This document shows, piece after piece, positions 43,766 to 53,759 of a DNA stretch of 64,000 bases; within the stretch, counting starts at the first letter, position 1, and each line of letters opens with the position of its first letter. A model generated the notes under the pieces. The model did no database searches, was not told where the DNA came from, and saw only the letters and a program-made list of their open reading frames with translations. The position numbers and the translations under genes were made by a program. Origin of the DNA: Fulvia fulva (lineage: Eukaryota > Ascomycota > Dothideomycetes > Mycosphaerellales > Mycosphaerellaceae); contig NC_063014.1 in assembly GCF_020509005.1 (NCBI RefSeq), positions 5,394,001 to 5,458,000 of the forward strand. Direction: 5' to 3'.

Positions 43766-44995
43766 GGTTGATGGGTTGCAGCGAGTTGTCGTCCAGAGAG
43801 TCTTTCTGTCGAGCAAGAGGGCGAGACTGTCGCGGTCGGTGTATTTCTCCCTATATGCTGAGCGGCAAGCTTCACTTGGAGCCAATTTGTCAGTCTCAGG
43901 TGTCAAGCCTCGGCCGTGACCTCAACATTGACACTGTTGCTTTGCAGTCACCCGGGACTGCCCAAGATGGGAAGCCGAGCTGCATCGACATCTACAAGAA
44001 GATCTACCAAGGTGCGGTCCCTTCCTGGACGCCCTCACGATACCTCAGCAGGAAGGATCGAAAAGCCGGCCCCTGCAATCATAAAAGATTGTGATAACGG
44101 AGATGAAGAATCGAGTTCTATCTTTTTCCAGTACATACGACCATAGGCCAAGTGGTATAGGGCATCCCGTTCGTTCGCTGAAGAGTCCCTGATAGCAGCC
44201 TTCAATGCCATCATACGAGGCACCTCTCCTTCCTAAGTCGCCAAGGACGCTTCGAAGGAGTCTGAACTGAAACAACCGCGAGAGAGTGACGTCTCGATAC
44301 AGCGATGGAAGAGATCGACTGAAGATGTAAGAAGGTATGATAAGCACGGCTTTTGCGGGACCTTGGACCTCACAAGTCGAACGCCACATATTGGACATAA
44401 GGCCAAAAGGCTTACGTCAATCACGCACGACAGCTTGTAACCGCTCTCTACAATTCCTCGCGGCCCATACCGCTAGTATAAATGGGTCGCGACTGGATAT
44501 CACCGGTCTGGATTGGTTTCGCCCTTCAATCCATACCGACCGATCCGACAAGCTCACTGTCGCGGACGTCCACGATGCTAATAAAGGTCGAAACGAGTTC
44601 TCGGTACTCGCTTTGTGTTTCTAGGGCAGTGAAGATGAGCCTACTAACACTGAGGATGATCTACCGAACTTCGCTAGTTCTTTATTCAAAACAGAACTAG
44701 TAGTAACTTGTGCGAACGCTCCGCTAGCTAGACACGGCGCCCAAATGCTAACAATTCACAGTAATTCGTCATTCGTGATCCTTTCAGGTTGTGAAAGGAA
44801 TAGCTGGCTATATCTTGAAGGTGGCGAAATCGTGTCCGAATCAATCAAAACCTGTACAACCGTAATCTCCTCGGTTCGGGCAACGTTGATATTGCGAAGA
44901 GCACACACAGTCACCAGAACCATCATCCTGGTACCATCCGTGGAAATTATCGATTCCCTAGAAAGAACTAAACATTCTGTCGACAAGGCAATCTA
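43766..44995. other. Gene-poor region
   Basis: About 1.2 kb. Open frames up to 139 codons overlap the start of the metallo-hydrolase gene; otherwise frames are short and without domain resemblance. Confidence 0.45.
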
Positions 44996-45570
44996 GAAGT
45001 GGCTTACCGGAATAGTACAGCAGAGACATGCCAATCCGCAGCGTATGTTTAGAGCATAGCCTAGCTGCAAGAACAGTACAGTAGAGACGAGTGTTATCCT
45101 CATGACGAAGCGTGTATAGCGTAACAAGAGATACAGGTGATAAGTTACTACGAGTAGCTGTCTACTTATACATATCGTGGGCCTATATTAGCCGAGCAGT
45201 AGAGCGGAGACTACGGATATAGGTGGCAAGGATGCTGCTACTAAGCCCTAGGCTAGAAATGAGGTTGTTCCCTGCCCGGAAGTAACTAATATAGTATAAA
45301 CGCCAACACTATAAAGTCACAAGTGGAGAGCATGTTAGTTATCCTCTACTTAGAGGAACAGAGATTATAGTACTAGCTACCCGCGTTACTAGCTAGAAAG
45401 AGATATAGCTGCAATCGAGTAATGCTACTATCTTAACAGCACTTACTACTCGAGCCTACACTGTCCAATAGATAGAGAGTACAAGATATCATATAGGGCA
45501 ATCTAGCCTTTTCTTGGAACCTAGCTCGATATCGATTCGCTAATGTATATATCTTAACATAAATGTGCAT
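44996..45570. repeat. TA-shifted, probably RIP-affected relic
   Basis: Rich in TA steps and TAG/CTA words with stops in all frames (for example around 45170-45480), resembling the decay style of the gypsy relic, though milder. No domain is recognisable, so the source element is unknown; a short degraded repeat is the simplest reading. Confidence 0.4.
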
Positions 45571-45997
45571 GTCAAGCATTCAAGCACCCGCCTAAAGCTA
45601 GTCGAAGACAATACCTTTGCACCTTCTCTCGGTCAGAGTTACTCCAAAGTCAGCTTGTCCCCTGCCAGCTATATCCTCATCTAATACATCAACGACAGGC
45701 ATATAGGGGTCGCACGGACATGAACTTACACCTGGAACAGGTATAGTAAGGCTAAAGATGCTATGTTTAACGCAAACTGAATTCTGTCGACGAGTTTGCA
45801 AAGGGATCAGATACTAGTCTATCTTTACGGAACAACTGGGGGCAGTTACGTAACGCATTCGTACGATCTGCCCTGCGCTTGCTATGTGCTCTAATTCAGA
45901 GCGTTGTCTCCCCTGTTGTCCCATGTACTCTCCTTGTGTCTAGAGCGGCTCTAACAAGGCAGACCTAGGCAGCTGAGCTTATTCAATCGAATGTGCG
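45571..45997. other. Gap left of the MITE
   Basis: A 67-codon minus-strand open frame (45598-45801) contains Cys and Asp-rich sequence (SCPCDPYMPVVDVLDEDIAG) with normal codon look, possibly a fragment of a lost gene; I do not recognise it. Confidence 0.35.
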
Positions 45998-46006
45998 GGG
46001 GAAGTG
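45998..46006. repeat. Left copy of the 9-bp target-site duplication
   Basis: GGGGAAGTG, matched exactly by the right copy. Confidence 0.8.
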
Positions 46007-46047
46007 GCCACAAGCTTCGCCGCACCCCAGCAATCGCCGCACCCCAG
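46007..46047 (+). repeat. Left 41-bp terminal inverted repeat
   Basis: Holds the 13-bp CGCCGCACCCCAG unit at 46018-46030 and 46035-46047; such paired motifs in an end are candidate transposase-binding sites. Confidence 0.85.
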
Positions 46048-46444
46048 CTCGGATTCTCGCGTTCCGACACATGGTGTTGCTGGCTTGTATCAATTGCCAC
46101 ACACGCTCAAAATACACGATATGTAGCTCAAATTGCTCAGAATAGCATCGCGAATACAGAATTTGAGAGCCTGTGGGCACCATAGTGGGCTCCATGGTGT
46201 GTTGTTGTATGTGGTGAGGTGGTGAGAAAGCAAGAAACGCGTGAATCTCGACACGGGCGCATGAAGCTTTGGTAGGGCTCTCACCAAAATCCCATGCCGA
46301 AGCGTCAACACCAACCTCTCGGCAACACAACGTGTTTATACGCGATATGAGTATGCAGAATGTGGAAACAGATAGCTGCGAACACATTGGGAAAAGAACC
46401 AAGTTGATATGAGCAATATTGGTGGTGTTGATGATAACAAGTCA

Positions 46445-46485
46445 CTGGGGTGCGGCGATTGCTGGGGTGCGGCGAAGCTTGTGGC
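46445..46485 (-). repeat. Right 41-bp terminal inverted repeat
   Basis: Exact reverse complement of 46007-46047. Confidence 0.85.
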
Positions 46486-46494
46486 GGGGAAGTG
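46486..46494. repeat. Right copy of the 9-bp target-site duplication
   Basis: GGGGAAGTG directly after the right inverted repeat. Confidence 0.8.
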
Positions 46495-47769
46495 ACCCAT
46501 ACGGTCAGCTAGCATTCCGGGTTTGCATAGACAACGGATACACACAAGCCGCGGGGCCTAAGGCCCGTACGAGATGATCCACCAACATTCGACGCTAGAA
46601 ACCTCCGTATACTGTACAGCCAGCGCTATACAAGAAAGTCGACGCCCATACGTCGTGCCTCTGTCGTTCCAGCCAAGACACTGTACAGATTCACGTAGCA
46701 ATTACAATTCGCACGTCTCAGGATGCAGCATGCGAAAACCTGAACCCTGGCCAACCGGACAGCTGTTATCCCGCGGAATTCTGGATTTTGGCGATCAGGA
46801 ATCATGCACGTTTGACATTCTTGGGGCAATGACCTGGCGCCCTGTTGGTACTAGTATCTCAAAGGTCGGCAGTCGTAGGTCTGTTTGCCTTCAAAAATCG
46901 GCAGGACGGACGCACGAAACAGCGAAAGTTTGTTCCCTCTCCCATACACAAGCGTTGGACCGCAAGACTAGTACTACCTCGAGGCTTCCCCGAGCCCCAG
47001 TTGGCCGATCGAGCACTACCTCACCATCAAATTCTAATCAATATCCTATCAATGTCGAATGTCTTGCACGTCGCCGTTGCGCCTCGGGGAGGGCACATCG
47101 GCGGGGGCCCTACCCCTGCCTCGTGAGGGCCCAGCCTCCCACTCGTTGCCGGCTCGAGTGCGCGGAATACATAGATGCTAGGGGGTCTTCGAGGTGCGAT
47201 ATGGCTTGAAGTTCAATCAAATTGAGCGGCAAATGATGGGGCTGGAGCGGTAGCTAGGGCTCGGGGATGCCTCGAGGCTAGTACTACGGTAGGGGACCAC
47301 GTGGGAATCCCTTGTGTTGTATGTTTTTGCAACTTCTGTCTTGTGGCATGTTCTGTGCAGTCTAAGTGAATGACCGACATCGGGCCGGCTTGAAGTTTTG
47401 CCGAGCATCAAAAAGCAGCTGCTACAGAACATGTAGAGGGCGAGACGAACTTACAAAACTCGAGGAGTTCCGCATGTCTACAAACGAGTCTCGTACTGGC
47501 TCTATGTATGTTCGCGGCTTTTAAAGGAGCGGCACGATTCGGTCGGGTGAATGGAGATCCTTTCCGCCTATCAATGTCCACGTATGATGGGAGTGCTTTT
47601 TGGGGCGCTATATTGCTATCCTTGTCCCGCTCGCTGTATTTTCTATGCCTCTTCTCTCATTAGATCAACGCTACGAGATGTAGTCGCTGTCACTACTCAG
47701 AACTCCACGACCGCGACGTTGTCCAGCAATATTACCACACCATGGCCGATTCACTGACCTCTAAAAATA
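46495..47769. other. Intergenic, no gene seen
   Basis: About 1.3 kb. A plus-strand frame of 211 codons (46574-47209) is Arg/Ser/Cys-rich without domain and is taken as chance. Confidence 0.45.
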
Positions 47770-48522
47770 ATGCCCATCGAAGAAGGCCAAGCGTTCATGG
47801 CGAGTCTCCGTCAATCAATACAGAATCCATCACAACGATGTCCCACCATGTCTTGGGGATTCAATCCGGCAGATCAAATCGAGCGTCAAATGCAGCAAGA
47901 TGCCCATCGGACCTGGGGTTTCGTCATCTATCGTACAACGTACGACAGTGACGCCGACTGGACGGAGTTCATTGCACGACTGCGATTCCGCATGGACGAT
48001 ACGTTCGAATGGGTTGACGGTCAGAATATCCTTCAGAACTTCTCGCTCACCGTCTTCGACGACCGCGAGCAGTTCGACGGTGCCAGCACTCAAGCTGTTC
48101 GTCAGCACTTTCTGCAATGGTCAGTCGCGTCGTATCGAGATGAGCAGCGATCTACAGGCGAGCAGGGCTCCGAGGCCAGCCCGCCCAGTCGCACCCTTCT
48201 TGGTCGTAGTCCTCGATATCGGTACGCGGTAGCTGTGGATGCAGAGTCACCGCGGTCTGTCGCCCGGGAAGCCGCAGCGCCTGCTGAACTGGACGTATCG
48301 ACCACAGGCTGGGTCAAGTTGATCGACAAGTCATGGTACCTTGGTCGCAGCTTGGGTCGCGACCCCGAGGACTATCCGGCCATCGAGGGAGTGACGGAGA
48401 GAGATGTCGGATGGATGCAAGTCACCTATTGGGATGTCATGTCGGAGTTTTATGTCCGATCTGAATCGATGAACTTTTGGTCGCAGAATTATCGAAGGCC
48501 TCCACGGGTCGTAGTGTTATGA
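47770..48522 (+). CDS. Conserved fungal hypothetical protein
   Basis: Single exon, 250 aa from the ATG at 47770. A central block WGFVIYRTTYDSDADWTEFIARLRFRM and the C-terminal DVGWMQVTYWDVMSEFYVRS follow the pattern of a large family of fungal proteins of unknown function (WGF.I-Y-R-T-Y followed by a short helix, ending in W-F). No signal peptide; rich in Arg/Ser/Glu in the middle (about 120-165). An ATG at 47741 is in another frame. Converges with the lipase gene, 259 bp apart. Confidence 0.7.
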   Translation: MPIEEGQAFMASLRQSIQNPSQRCPTMSWGFNPADQIERQMQQDAHRTWGFVIYRTTYDSDADWTEFIARLRFRMDDTFEWVDGQNILQNFSLTVFDDREQFDGASTQAVRQHFLQWSVASYRDEQRSTGEQGSEASPPSRTLLGRSPRYRYAVAVDAESPRSVAREAAAPAELDVSTTGWVKLIDKSWYLGRSLGRDPEDYPAIEGVTERDVGWMQVTYWDVMSEFYVRSESMNFWSQNYRRPPRVVVL

Positions 48523-48781
48523 TACGGTCGCCATCAGCTGTGCTTCGCGAGTGGAACAGTAGGGAGATCGAGGTTTGAAGCACGGTGAGATGCCGGAGCA
48601 TTGACAGGATGAGAACTGAAGTCGGGGGCAAAATGTTGCTTTGACCAGGGGAGCTTGCGCATAACGCAAGTGGAAGCAGCGTGAAGTGACAGCGGAGCCC
48701 TCTTGTTGGACCGCGCTACGATGCTTACATTTCTCTTAGTGACCATCTGCCGCAACAGGTACTCCTGCTTCTGTCCCATAG

Positions 48782-50286
48782 CTAGCCTGATATCGCGGGA
48801 CCAAGACCCCCACCAAGTATAGTCTTCAACAGTCCAACCACATCGGATCCAAGCTCCTCCACAGTGTCAAGGCTGATGCTAGTCAGTGCTACAAATTGAG
48901 TAACACAAGTCGTATGAGTAAGCGGCTTGCCACTGAGCCTGTCTGATACCCACGCCAAGGCACTCGCGCTACCAGTGATGGCTTCCGAGACGTGTTCGCC
49001 AAGCACATCTTTGTGATATTCAATGACTGCTCCTTGGCCACAGAGCTTAGCGACAAGGGCATCTGTGTCGGCACTTGGGGAGACTTCGTCCGCTACAGCT
49101 TTGTAGACGAACAGTGGGGATTTGGGAGTACCTATGTCGAGGATTAATGATTAGCGAGGACTTTTGAAGTCCTGGACCTTCTATTTGACATACCGTGAGT
49201 TCCCATAACACCTGTCGCAGCCAGGACTCGTTGGGGTACTGGCTGGTTAAAGGTGTTCTTGCCGTCAACGAAGTAGCTGTAGACATTATTGAAAAAGCCT
49301 GCAGAAGCGGCTTGAGACAGACAGCCATTGGCTATTTGGTGGAACTCTGCGCTTTTGGATGGGATGAGCTGCTGTTGAAGGAAAGTCATGAGCTCGGGAG
49401 AGGCTTTGCTGAGGCCGAAGATGCCAGAAAATGCAAGGCCCGCGAAAGGTCCTTGGTTGATAGTGGTCAAGACGTTCTGGACATTTGGGATAAGGCCACC
49501 AAGTGCGACGCCTGCGAAGTTGAGCTCCGGCGCGTACGACGGCTGCAGTTCAGCTGGATAATATTAGCACTAGTATCTTGCTGGCAGGAGACAATGCCCG
49601 ACTTGCCTGCCCACTCTGATGCCAACGATCCTCCAGAATAGCCCCACAAGACGTATCGAGCAGAGGGCGAGAGCCCACTGACGGAGGCTTGCTTGAAGGT
49701 GGCCCGAACAGAGTCCAAAGTTGCATAACCGGATCCCAGGCCAGCAGTATACGCAGCATTGAGTCCTTCATAATCCGAGGTCGTTACGTACCAGCCGTTT
49801 TCCAAGGATGCAGCAATCTATCAATGGTCAATTTGTTAAATAAGCGATGCAGAGTGTCGTCGGATTACGTACAAATGCAATGTCCGACGTAGCCGTGGTA
49901 TTGGCACCAGCCTGGAGTGCATATGAAGGGCTACAATCATTGTTCGCGCTGTCGTAAGCAGTCTGATAAGCCAAGAGCTTCGAAGGGTCTGCTTTGTTGG
50001 GGACCAAGAGAGTAGCAACGGCAGCGGCGGCATCACCAGCATCGTTCGTTGTTCGGTACAGATATTGGTATGCTGTCTTCACATATAATGGTGTCAGGGT
50101 CGTGCCGAGTATGCCATTGAGGTTAGGAGGAATATTCCGAGAACGAATGACATCGCCCGGTCCGTAGGAGGTCAAGTTGTTCGGTGGAGTGTAGAATGGA
50201 TCCGTGCTTGGCAGTGCAACAGTAGCGGCTGCAAGAGGGATGTAAGCGGCGACGAACAGTTGGAGAAGAGCACTCAGGACCGTCAT
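48782..50286 (-). CDS. Secretory lipase (PF03583-like) with a GC-AG intron
   Basis: Four exons, 49873-50286, 49607-49817, 49194-49553 and 48782-49131, give 444 aa. Signal peptide MTVLSALLQLFVAAYIPLAAA. The family reads YGPGDVIRSRNIP, LAYQTAYDSANNDCSPSYAL, then the nucleophile elbow GYSGGS with Ser199, followed by LASEW, AELQPSYAPELNFAGVALGG. Asp in KAVADEVSP and His in LGEHVSEAI are the likely rest of the triad. Introns 1 and 3 are GT-AG (55 and 62 nt); intron 2 (49554-49606, 53 nt) starts GCAAGT and ends CAG, and only this splice restores the family-typical SEWAAELQPSYAPEL. Secreted lipases of this type hydrolyse acylglycerols. Intact under that model. Confidence 0.9.
49554..49606 (-). other. 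GC-AG intron of the lipase gene
   Basis: 53-nt intron with the donor GCAAGT, the usual form of the rare GC class, acceptor ATCCAG and a TGCTAAT branch-like site. No GT donor nearby keeps frame. Confidence 0.85.
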
Positions 50287-50680
50287 GTTGAGATGGATGA
50301 TTCCATCCTTGAGGTTCGCAACGCCACTATTTGTACCGGTCATTCGCGAGGCCATCGTGAGTGCCCCAAACTTCCCATGGTAGCTGGTCTCAAATTGAGT
50401 TTTGATCGACATGAGCGCAGATCCTCCTGATTTCGGTGCTAAGCTTCTTCAGGGAGGACCGAATACGTCGTCCATCTCCTCTCGGAGAATGCTTGATTCT
50501 GCTCTTTCTATCTGTGAAGTCGATGGAATCGATTCGCCTTGATCCAGAGCGTATCAACTGCCGCGAAGTCTGGACACCCCGAGGCATCTCTCCGCTTTCC
50601 TGGGGTAGTACGCACATGCGTCGTCCAGTTTATGTAGTAGCGGCCATGCAGTGGAAGCCTGACCGTGTGACCATCCTCGT
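50287..50680. other. Intergenic between lipase promoter and regulator 3' end
   Basis: About 394 bp; the regulator upstream is on the same strand, so this is the lipase promoter. No clear TATA. Confidence 0.4.
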
Positions 50681-52206
50681 TTATAAGATCGGTAGCATCT
50701 TATGCATACTTTGAATCAATCGATGGGAACCTGACGACTGGGATGCATCTAACCGACTTGCCTTGAGCACTCGTTGCACTTCCTGGGCATCCCAAAGGCC
50801 TTCCCGACGAGGGCATAGTTCCATGAGGTTCAGAGCCCGGTCCCGGATATTGCTATCCTGGCACTGCAGTGCTACTAAGCATAATGCTCCAATTACACCG
50901 ATACCTAAAGAGAGCACAGACGAGGATCAGCTAGAGTACAGCACATCTCGAAGGGTTGGGTCGCTCTTCTTACCTGCTGAGAATGGAACTGGTTCGTCGC
51001 CATTGCAACCTCGTAAAACTCGTAACTCTTTCAGAGAGCTTTCAAGAAGATCGAGAACCTCAGTGAACGAGCTGTCTTCCACTTCATCCACATCAGGTAC
51101 TGCAGTCGCAGCATGGAGCGCCAGATCAGTGAGTCTCTGCTGTGCCTCGGTGAATCCTCGCAGGGGCTGTTTCTCAGTCTGATAATGTCCTTCGGATGGC
51201 CAGGACGCTCGTAAGTCGGCATTCTGCGCTCGAAGTGTAGGTATCGCGGAGCGGAGTCTGTCTCGCTGGGTAGCAGTAGTCGCCTCGAAGAGACTGTGCC
51301 AAAGCTGCACCGAGCTTCCAATGACAGCGTAGTTCTCCAATGCCGAGACCGGTGCTTCATGAGATCTCGGTCTGTGAGAACTCAGAAGATAGTGTTCTTG
51401 TGTTGTCAGCTCCGTGAGTGTAGCGTTGCGAGCAGCAAATAATCCAAAGAATGAGGAGCTGACACGAAATCGTTGCAAAAGATCAACAATCTCCCCCTTG
51501 ACTTCAGCAGAATCATTAGTCTGGTCGTTAGCAGCAGCGATCCGGAGTCCCGAGCGGAGATGTACCAACAACCCCAGGTGGAAGCCACGTAGAGATTCTA
51601 GCAAGATCATCATGAGACAGGCAAAGATGTGAATCAAAGGATCTTTCGCGGTCTTCGAATCGATGCTGAGACGAAGTGAGTGCAACGCCTTGTCATAGGC
51701 TAACAGCGCTTGCTTCTGGACGAGATCGGTTATGGCATCGGCACTTGTGTGTGTTTGTAGTCGCTGTGCAAAGCCAATAGCCACAGCAATGTCTTGAATC
51801 GAGTCGTCCTCCTGCAGCAGTGAAGTGATGACATTGCCCCACAAGGAGGACGGCTGACAGACCCGGAGAATGGGCAGAGTGCGCAAGCAGAAGAAATGGA
51901 GAGCAACTCGGGAGGCGTCGTCCACCACACTAGGCCTAGAAGGTCGTGTGCATATCGTTTTCGACGGGACGAATCTTCGAAAAGGCCGGGTCCTGCTCGA
52001 CACATCTGCTATCGTTCGCTGACATACCAGCGATCTCCTCTGGCAAGCGGAACAGGTTGGCAGCGTCTCGTCGCACTTCACTCGTGCTCTTCTGTGTGTG
52101 ATCGAGTCAGCGCTTGAATATGTTTTCTTCAGTGGACGCCGCCGTACTTGCATGCATCACAGCCATTTCGTGACTTAGAATGCCGTTTTCGCGAAGTCGC
52201 TGGCAT
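50681..52206 (-). CDS. Zn2Cys6 transcription factor
   Basis: Three exons, 52148-52206, 50974-52091 and 50681-50904, give 466 aa; introns are 56 and 69 nt. Intron 1 splits the zinc cluster: the first CX2C (C16, C19) is in exon 1 and C26, C33, C36, C43 in exon 2 (CDACKRARVKCDETLPTCSACQ..LVC). The CX2CX6CX6CX2CX6C spacing is correct. The middle is a helical fungal regulatory domain, and the C-terminus (RDRALNLMELCPRREGLWDAQEV) is a known tail of this class. DNA-binding regulator of unknown target; it sits upstream of the secretory lipase on the same strand, so a regulatory link is possible but unproven. Start at 52206 is the nearest ATG in frame with the cluster. Confidence 0.88.
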
Positions 52207-52814
52207 GTTTTCGCTTGGAGGGAGTCGTCATACGTCCACTGGACCGATATGGCGGAATGATAACCATGTCCTAGGTCAGTTCATGACACCAGACAGCAGA
52301 GTTCAAAGGCAAGCAGTCAAGCCCCATGATTGATCAGTGATGGCGGCATTAAGCTTTCGAGAGGCAAAACCCCTCACGGTAGTACGGCATCCGATGTGGC
52401 TGGACAGTTGTCAGTCGTTGCCGGTTCCATCGGGTAGGCGCTCTAGTGTCCGGCGCTACTTTCCTGACCTGTATGCCTTTGTCTTTGGCATCTCAACGAT
52501 TCGATATGTACAAGCCGATGCTGTTGATAGAGGTGTTGTGTTGTACAGGTGGATGAAGAAAGAACGAAGCCCAGCCGGGAAACTAGCACTTCGATGCCAA
52601 GACTTGCCGTCTACCCACCAGGGCAGGAACATGCTTCTACTTCCAGTCTATGTCACGACACATCCTATATCACAGCTCTTCTCTCATGCATTTAGCTCGC
52701 AATAACCGCCATAAGACCATGCCACAGTGTTCCGTCGGGAACAACGAATACATCCTTCCACCCCCATCCCGACAAGCCCAGCATCACATACCCTCCCCAA
52801 CATCTTTCCCCCAT
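52207..52814. other. Intergenic, no gene seen
   Basis: About 600 bp, normal composition; contains the regulator promoter. Pyrimidine-rich near 52890 is already inside the next gene's antisense. Confidence 0.4.
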
Positions 52815-53258
52815 TCACTCAATCGCCAAATCCAACTCCTCATCCCCCTCAAAACTAATCGAACTAACCTGCCTCCCAATCACAAACTCCCCCTCCTCCT
52901 CCCCCTCCCCCTCTCCCACCATATCAACACCCTCACTCCTATGCAACACAAACGTCGTAGCAAAATTCGTCCGTGTGCCTCTCTTCCCAAACTCCAACAC
53001 CCCCGTCACAAGCACCAACACATCGCCCCGCTCATTGACCTGCTCAAGCACAGTCTTGGCGCGCTTATGCTGGATTTTCTTGGGCGCTTCGACGAGGAAG
53101 GTTACGATGTCGGGGGCGTTGTTGTAGGTTACGTCTTCGTATGTTAGGCGCGCGGTGGGGGTGTAGAAGGGGATGAGGTCGGCGCGGTTGCCGGTGTCGA
53201 AGATTGTGAAGAAGGTGTTGAGGAAGGTGGTCGCTGCGGAAATTGTGGGGGATGACAT
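52815..53258 (-). CDS. NTF2-like domain protein
   Basis: Single exon, 147 aa. The N-terminal half (AATTFLNTFFTIFDTGNRADLIPFYTPTARLTYEDVTYNN) has the helix-turn-helix then strand plan of NTF2-like proteins, and the following strands (VLEQVNERGDVLVLVTGVLEFG, NFATTFVLHRS) fit the conical beta-sheet. An acidic insert (EGEGEEEGE) sits before the last strand. No signal peptide. It could be Ntf2 itself or a related small protein such as an mRNA-export or enzyme-type member; the divergence from canonical Ntf2 favours the wider superfamily. Confidence 0.7.
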   Translation of the reverse strand: MSSPTISAATTFLNTFFTIFDTGNRADLIPFYTPTARLTYEDVTYNNAPDIVTFLVEAPKKIQHKRAKTVLEQVNERGDVLVLVTGVLEFGKRGTRTNFATTFVLHRSEGVDMVGEGEGEEEGEFVIGRQVSSISFEGDEELDLAIE

Positions 53259-53759
53259 GGCGGGTTCGGTTGGGGAGGGGAGATTTCTATGCTTCGACTG
53301 CTTCGAAATCTTGTACGGCTTGAGCTTGCGGGAGTTGGTTTGAAGGGATCCGTGAAGACGGTAGTTCGCTGGAGGAAAGAGTCTTGTTTGGATGTCGTTT
53401 TCCTGGACCGTCTATCTGAGTGAGACAAAGCGGCGGTGCTCGTGGTCCCTGCTGGGAGCTACATGGGTATGTCAGGGTTGAAGTGAGACCTTGAAGCTTA
53501 GACCAGGATGGCCATCTTGGGGTTGCGGAGGTGCGGCCGCGCAAGGCTGGGTCTCGGACTCGTTTGGATCGTAAAGCACGAGTCGTACTGTGTCTTGCAA
53601 CTATCATAGGACCTTTGATCTGCGAGCTAGCGTTAGTCATCCATAGGCATATGATGTGAGTTCATCGATGAACACCCAGCCTGCGTCCCCATATCGTCTC
53701 GAGACGGAAAGTCGAATTTGTACCTTGGAGCCACGATCCAGTAGCAAACCCAACAGCCA
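53259..53759. other. Intergenic, no gene seen
   Basis: About 500 bp between two minus-strand genes; overlapping Ser/Arg-rich frames are chance. Confidence 0.4.

Larger units (their letters stand above)
46007..46485. mobile_element. MITE with 41-bp perfect terminal inverted repeats, Mutator-like
   Basis: 479-bp element whose first 41 bp (46007-46047) are the exact reverse complement of its last 41 bp (46445-46485). The repeat opens GCCACAAGCTTCG and contains a 13-bp unit CGCCGCACCCCAG twice, 4 bp apart. The sequence GGGGAAGTG lies directly outside both ends (45998-46006 and 46486-46494), a 9-bp target duplication. Nine bases and long inverted repeats point to the Mutator-like superfamily; hAT elements make 8 bp. 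The interior has no transposase, so it is non-autonomous. Unlike the retroelement relics it is not TA-shifted and its ends are perfect, so insertion is recent or it escaped RIP by its small size. Confidence 0.88.

Noticed and set aside
44139..44200. tRNA-like start GGCCAAGTGGTATAGGGC
   Set aside because: It looks like an A box, but no B box (GGTTCGANTCC) or cloverleaf pairing follows within 60 nt.
46574..47209. 211-codon plus-strand open frame
   Set aside because: No domain resemblance, Ser/Arg/Cys-biased, no splice support.
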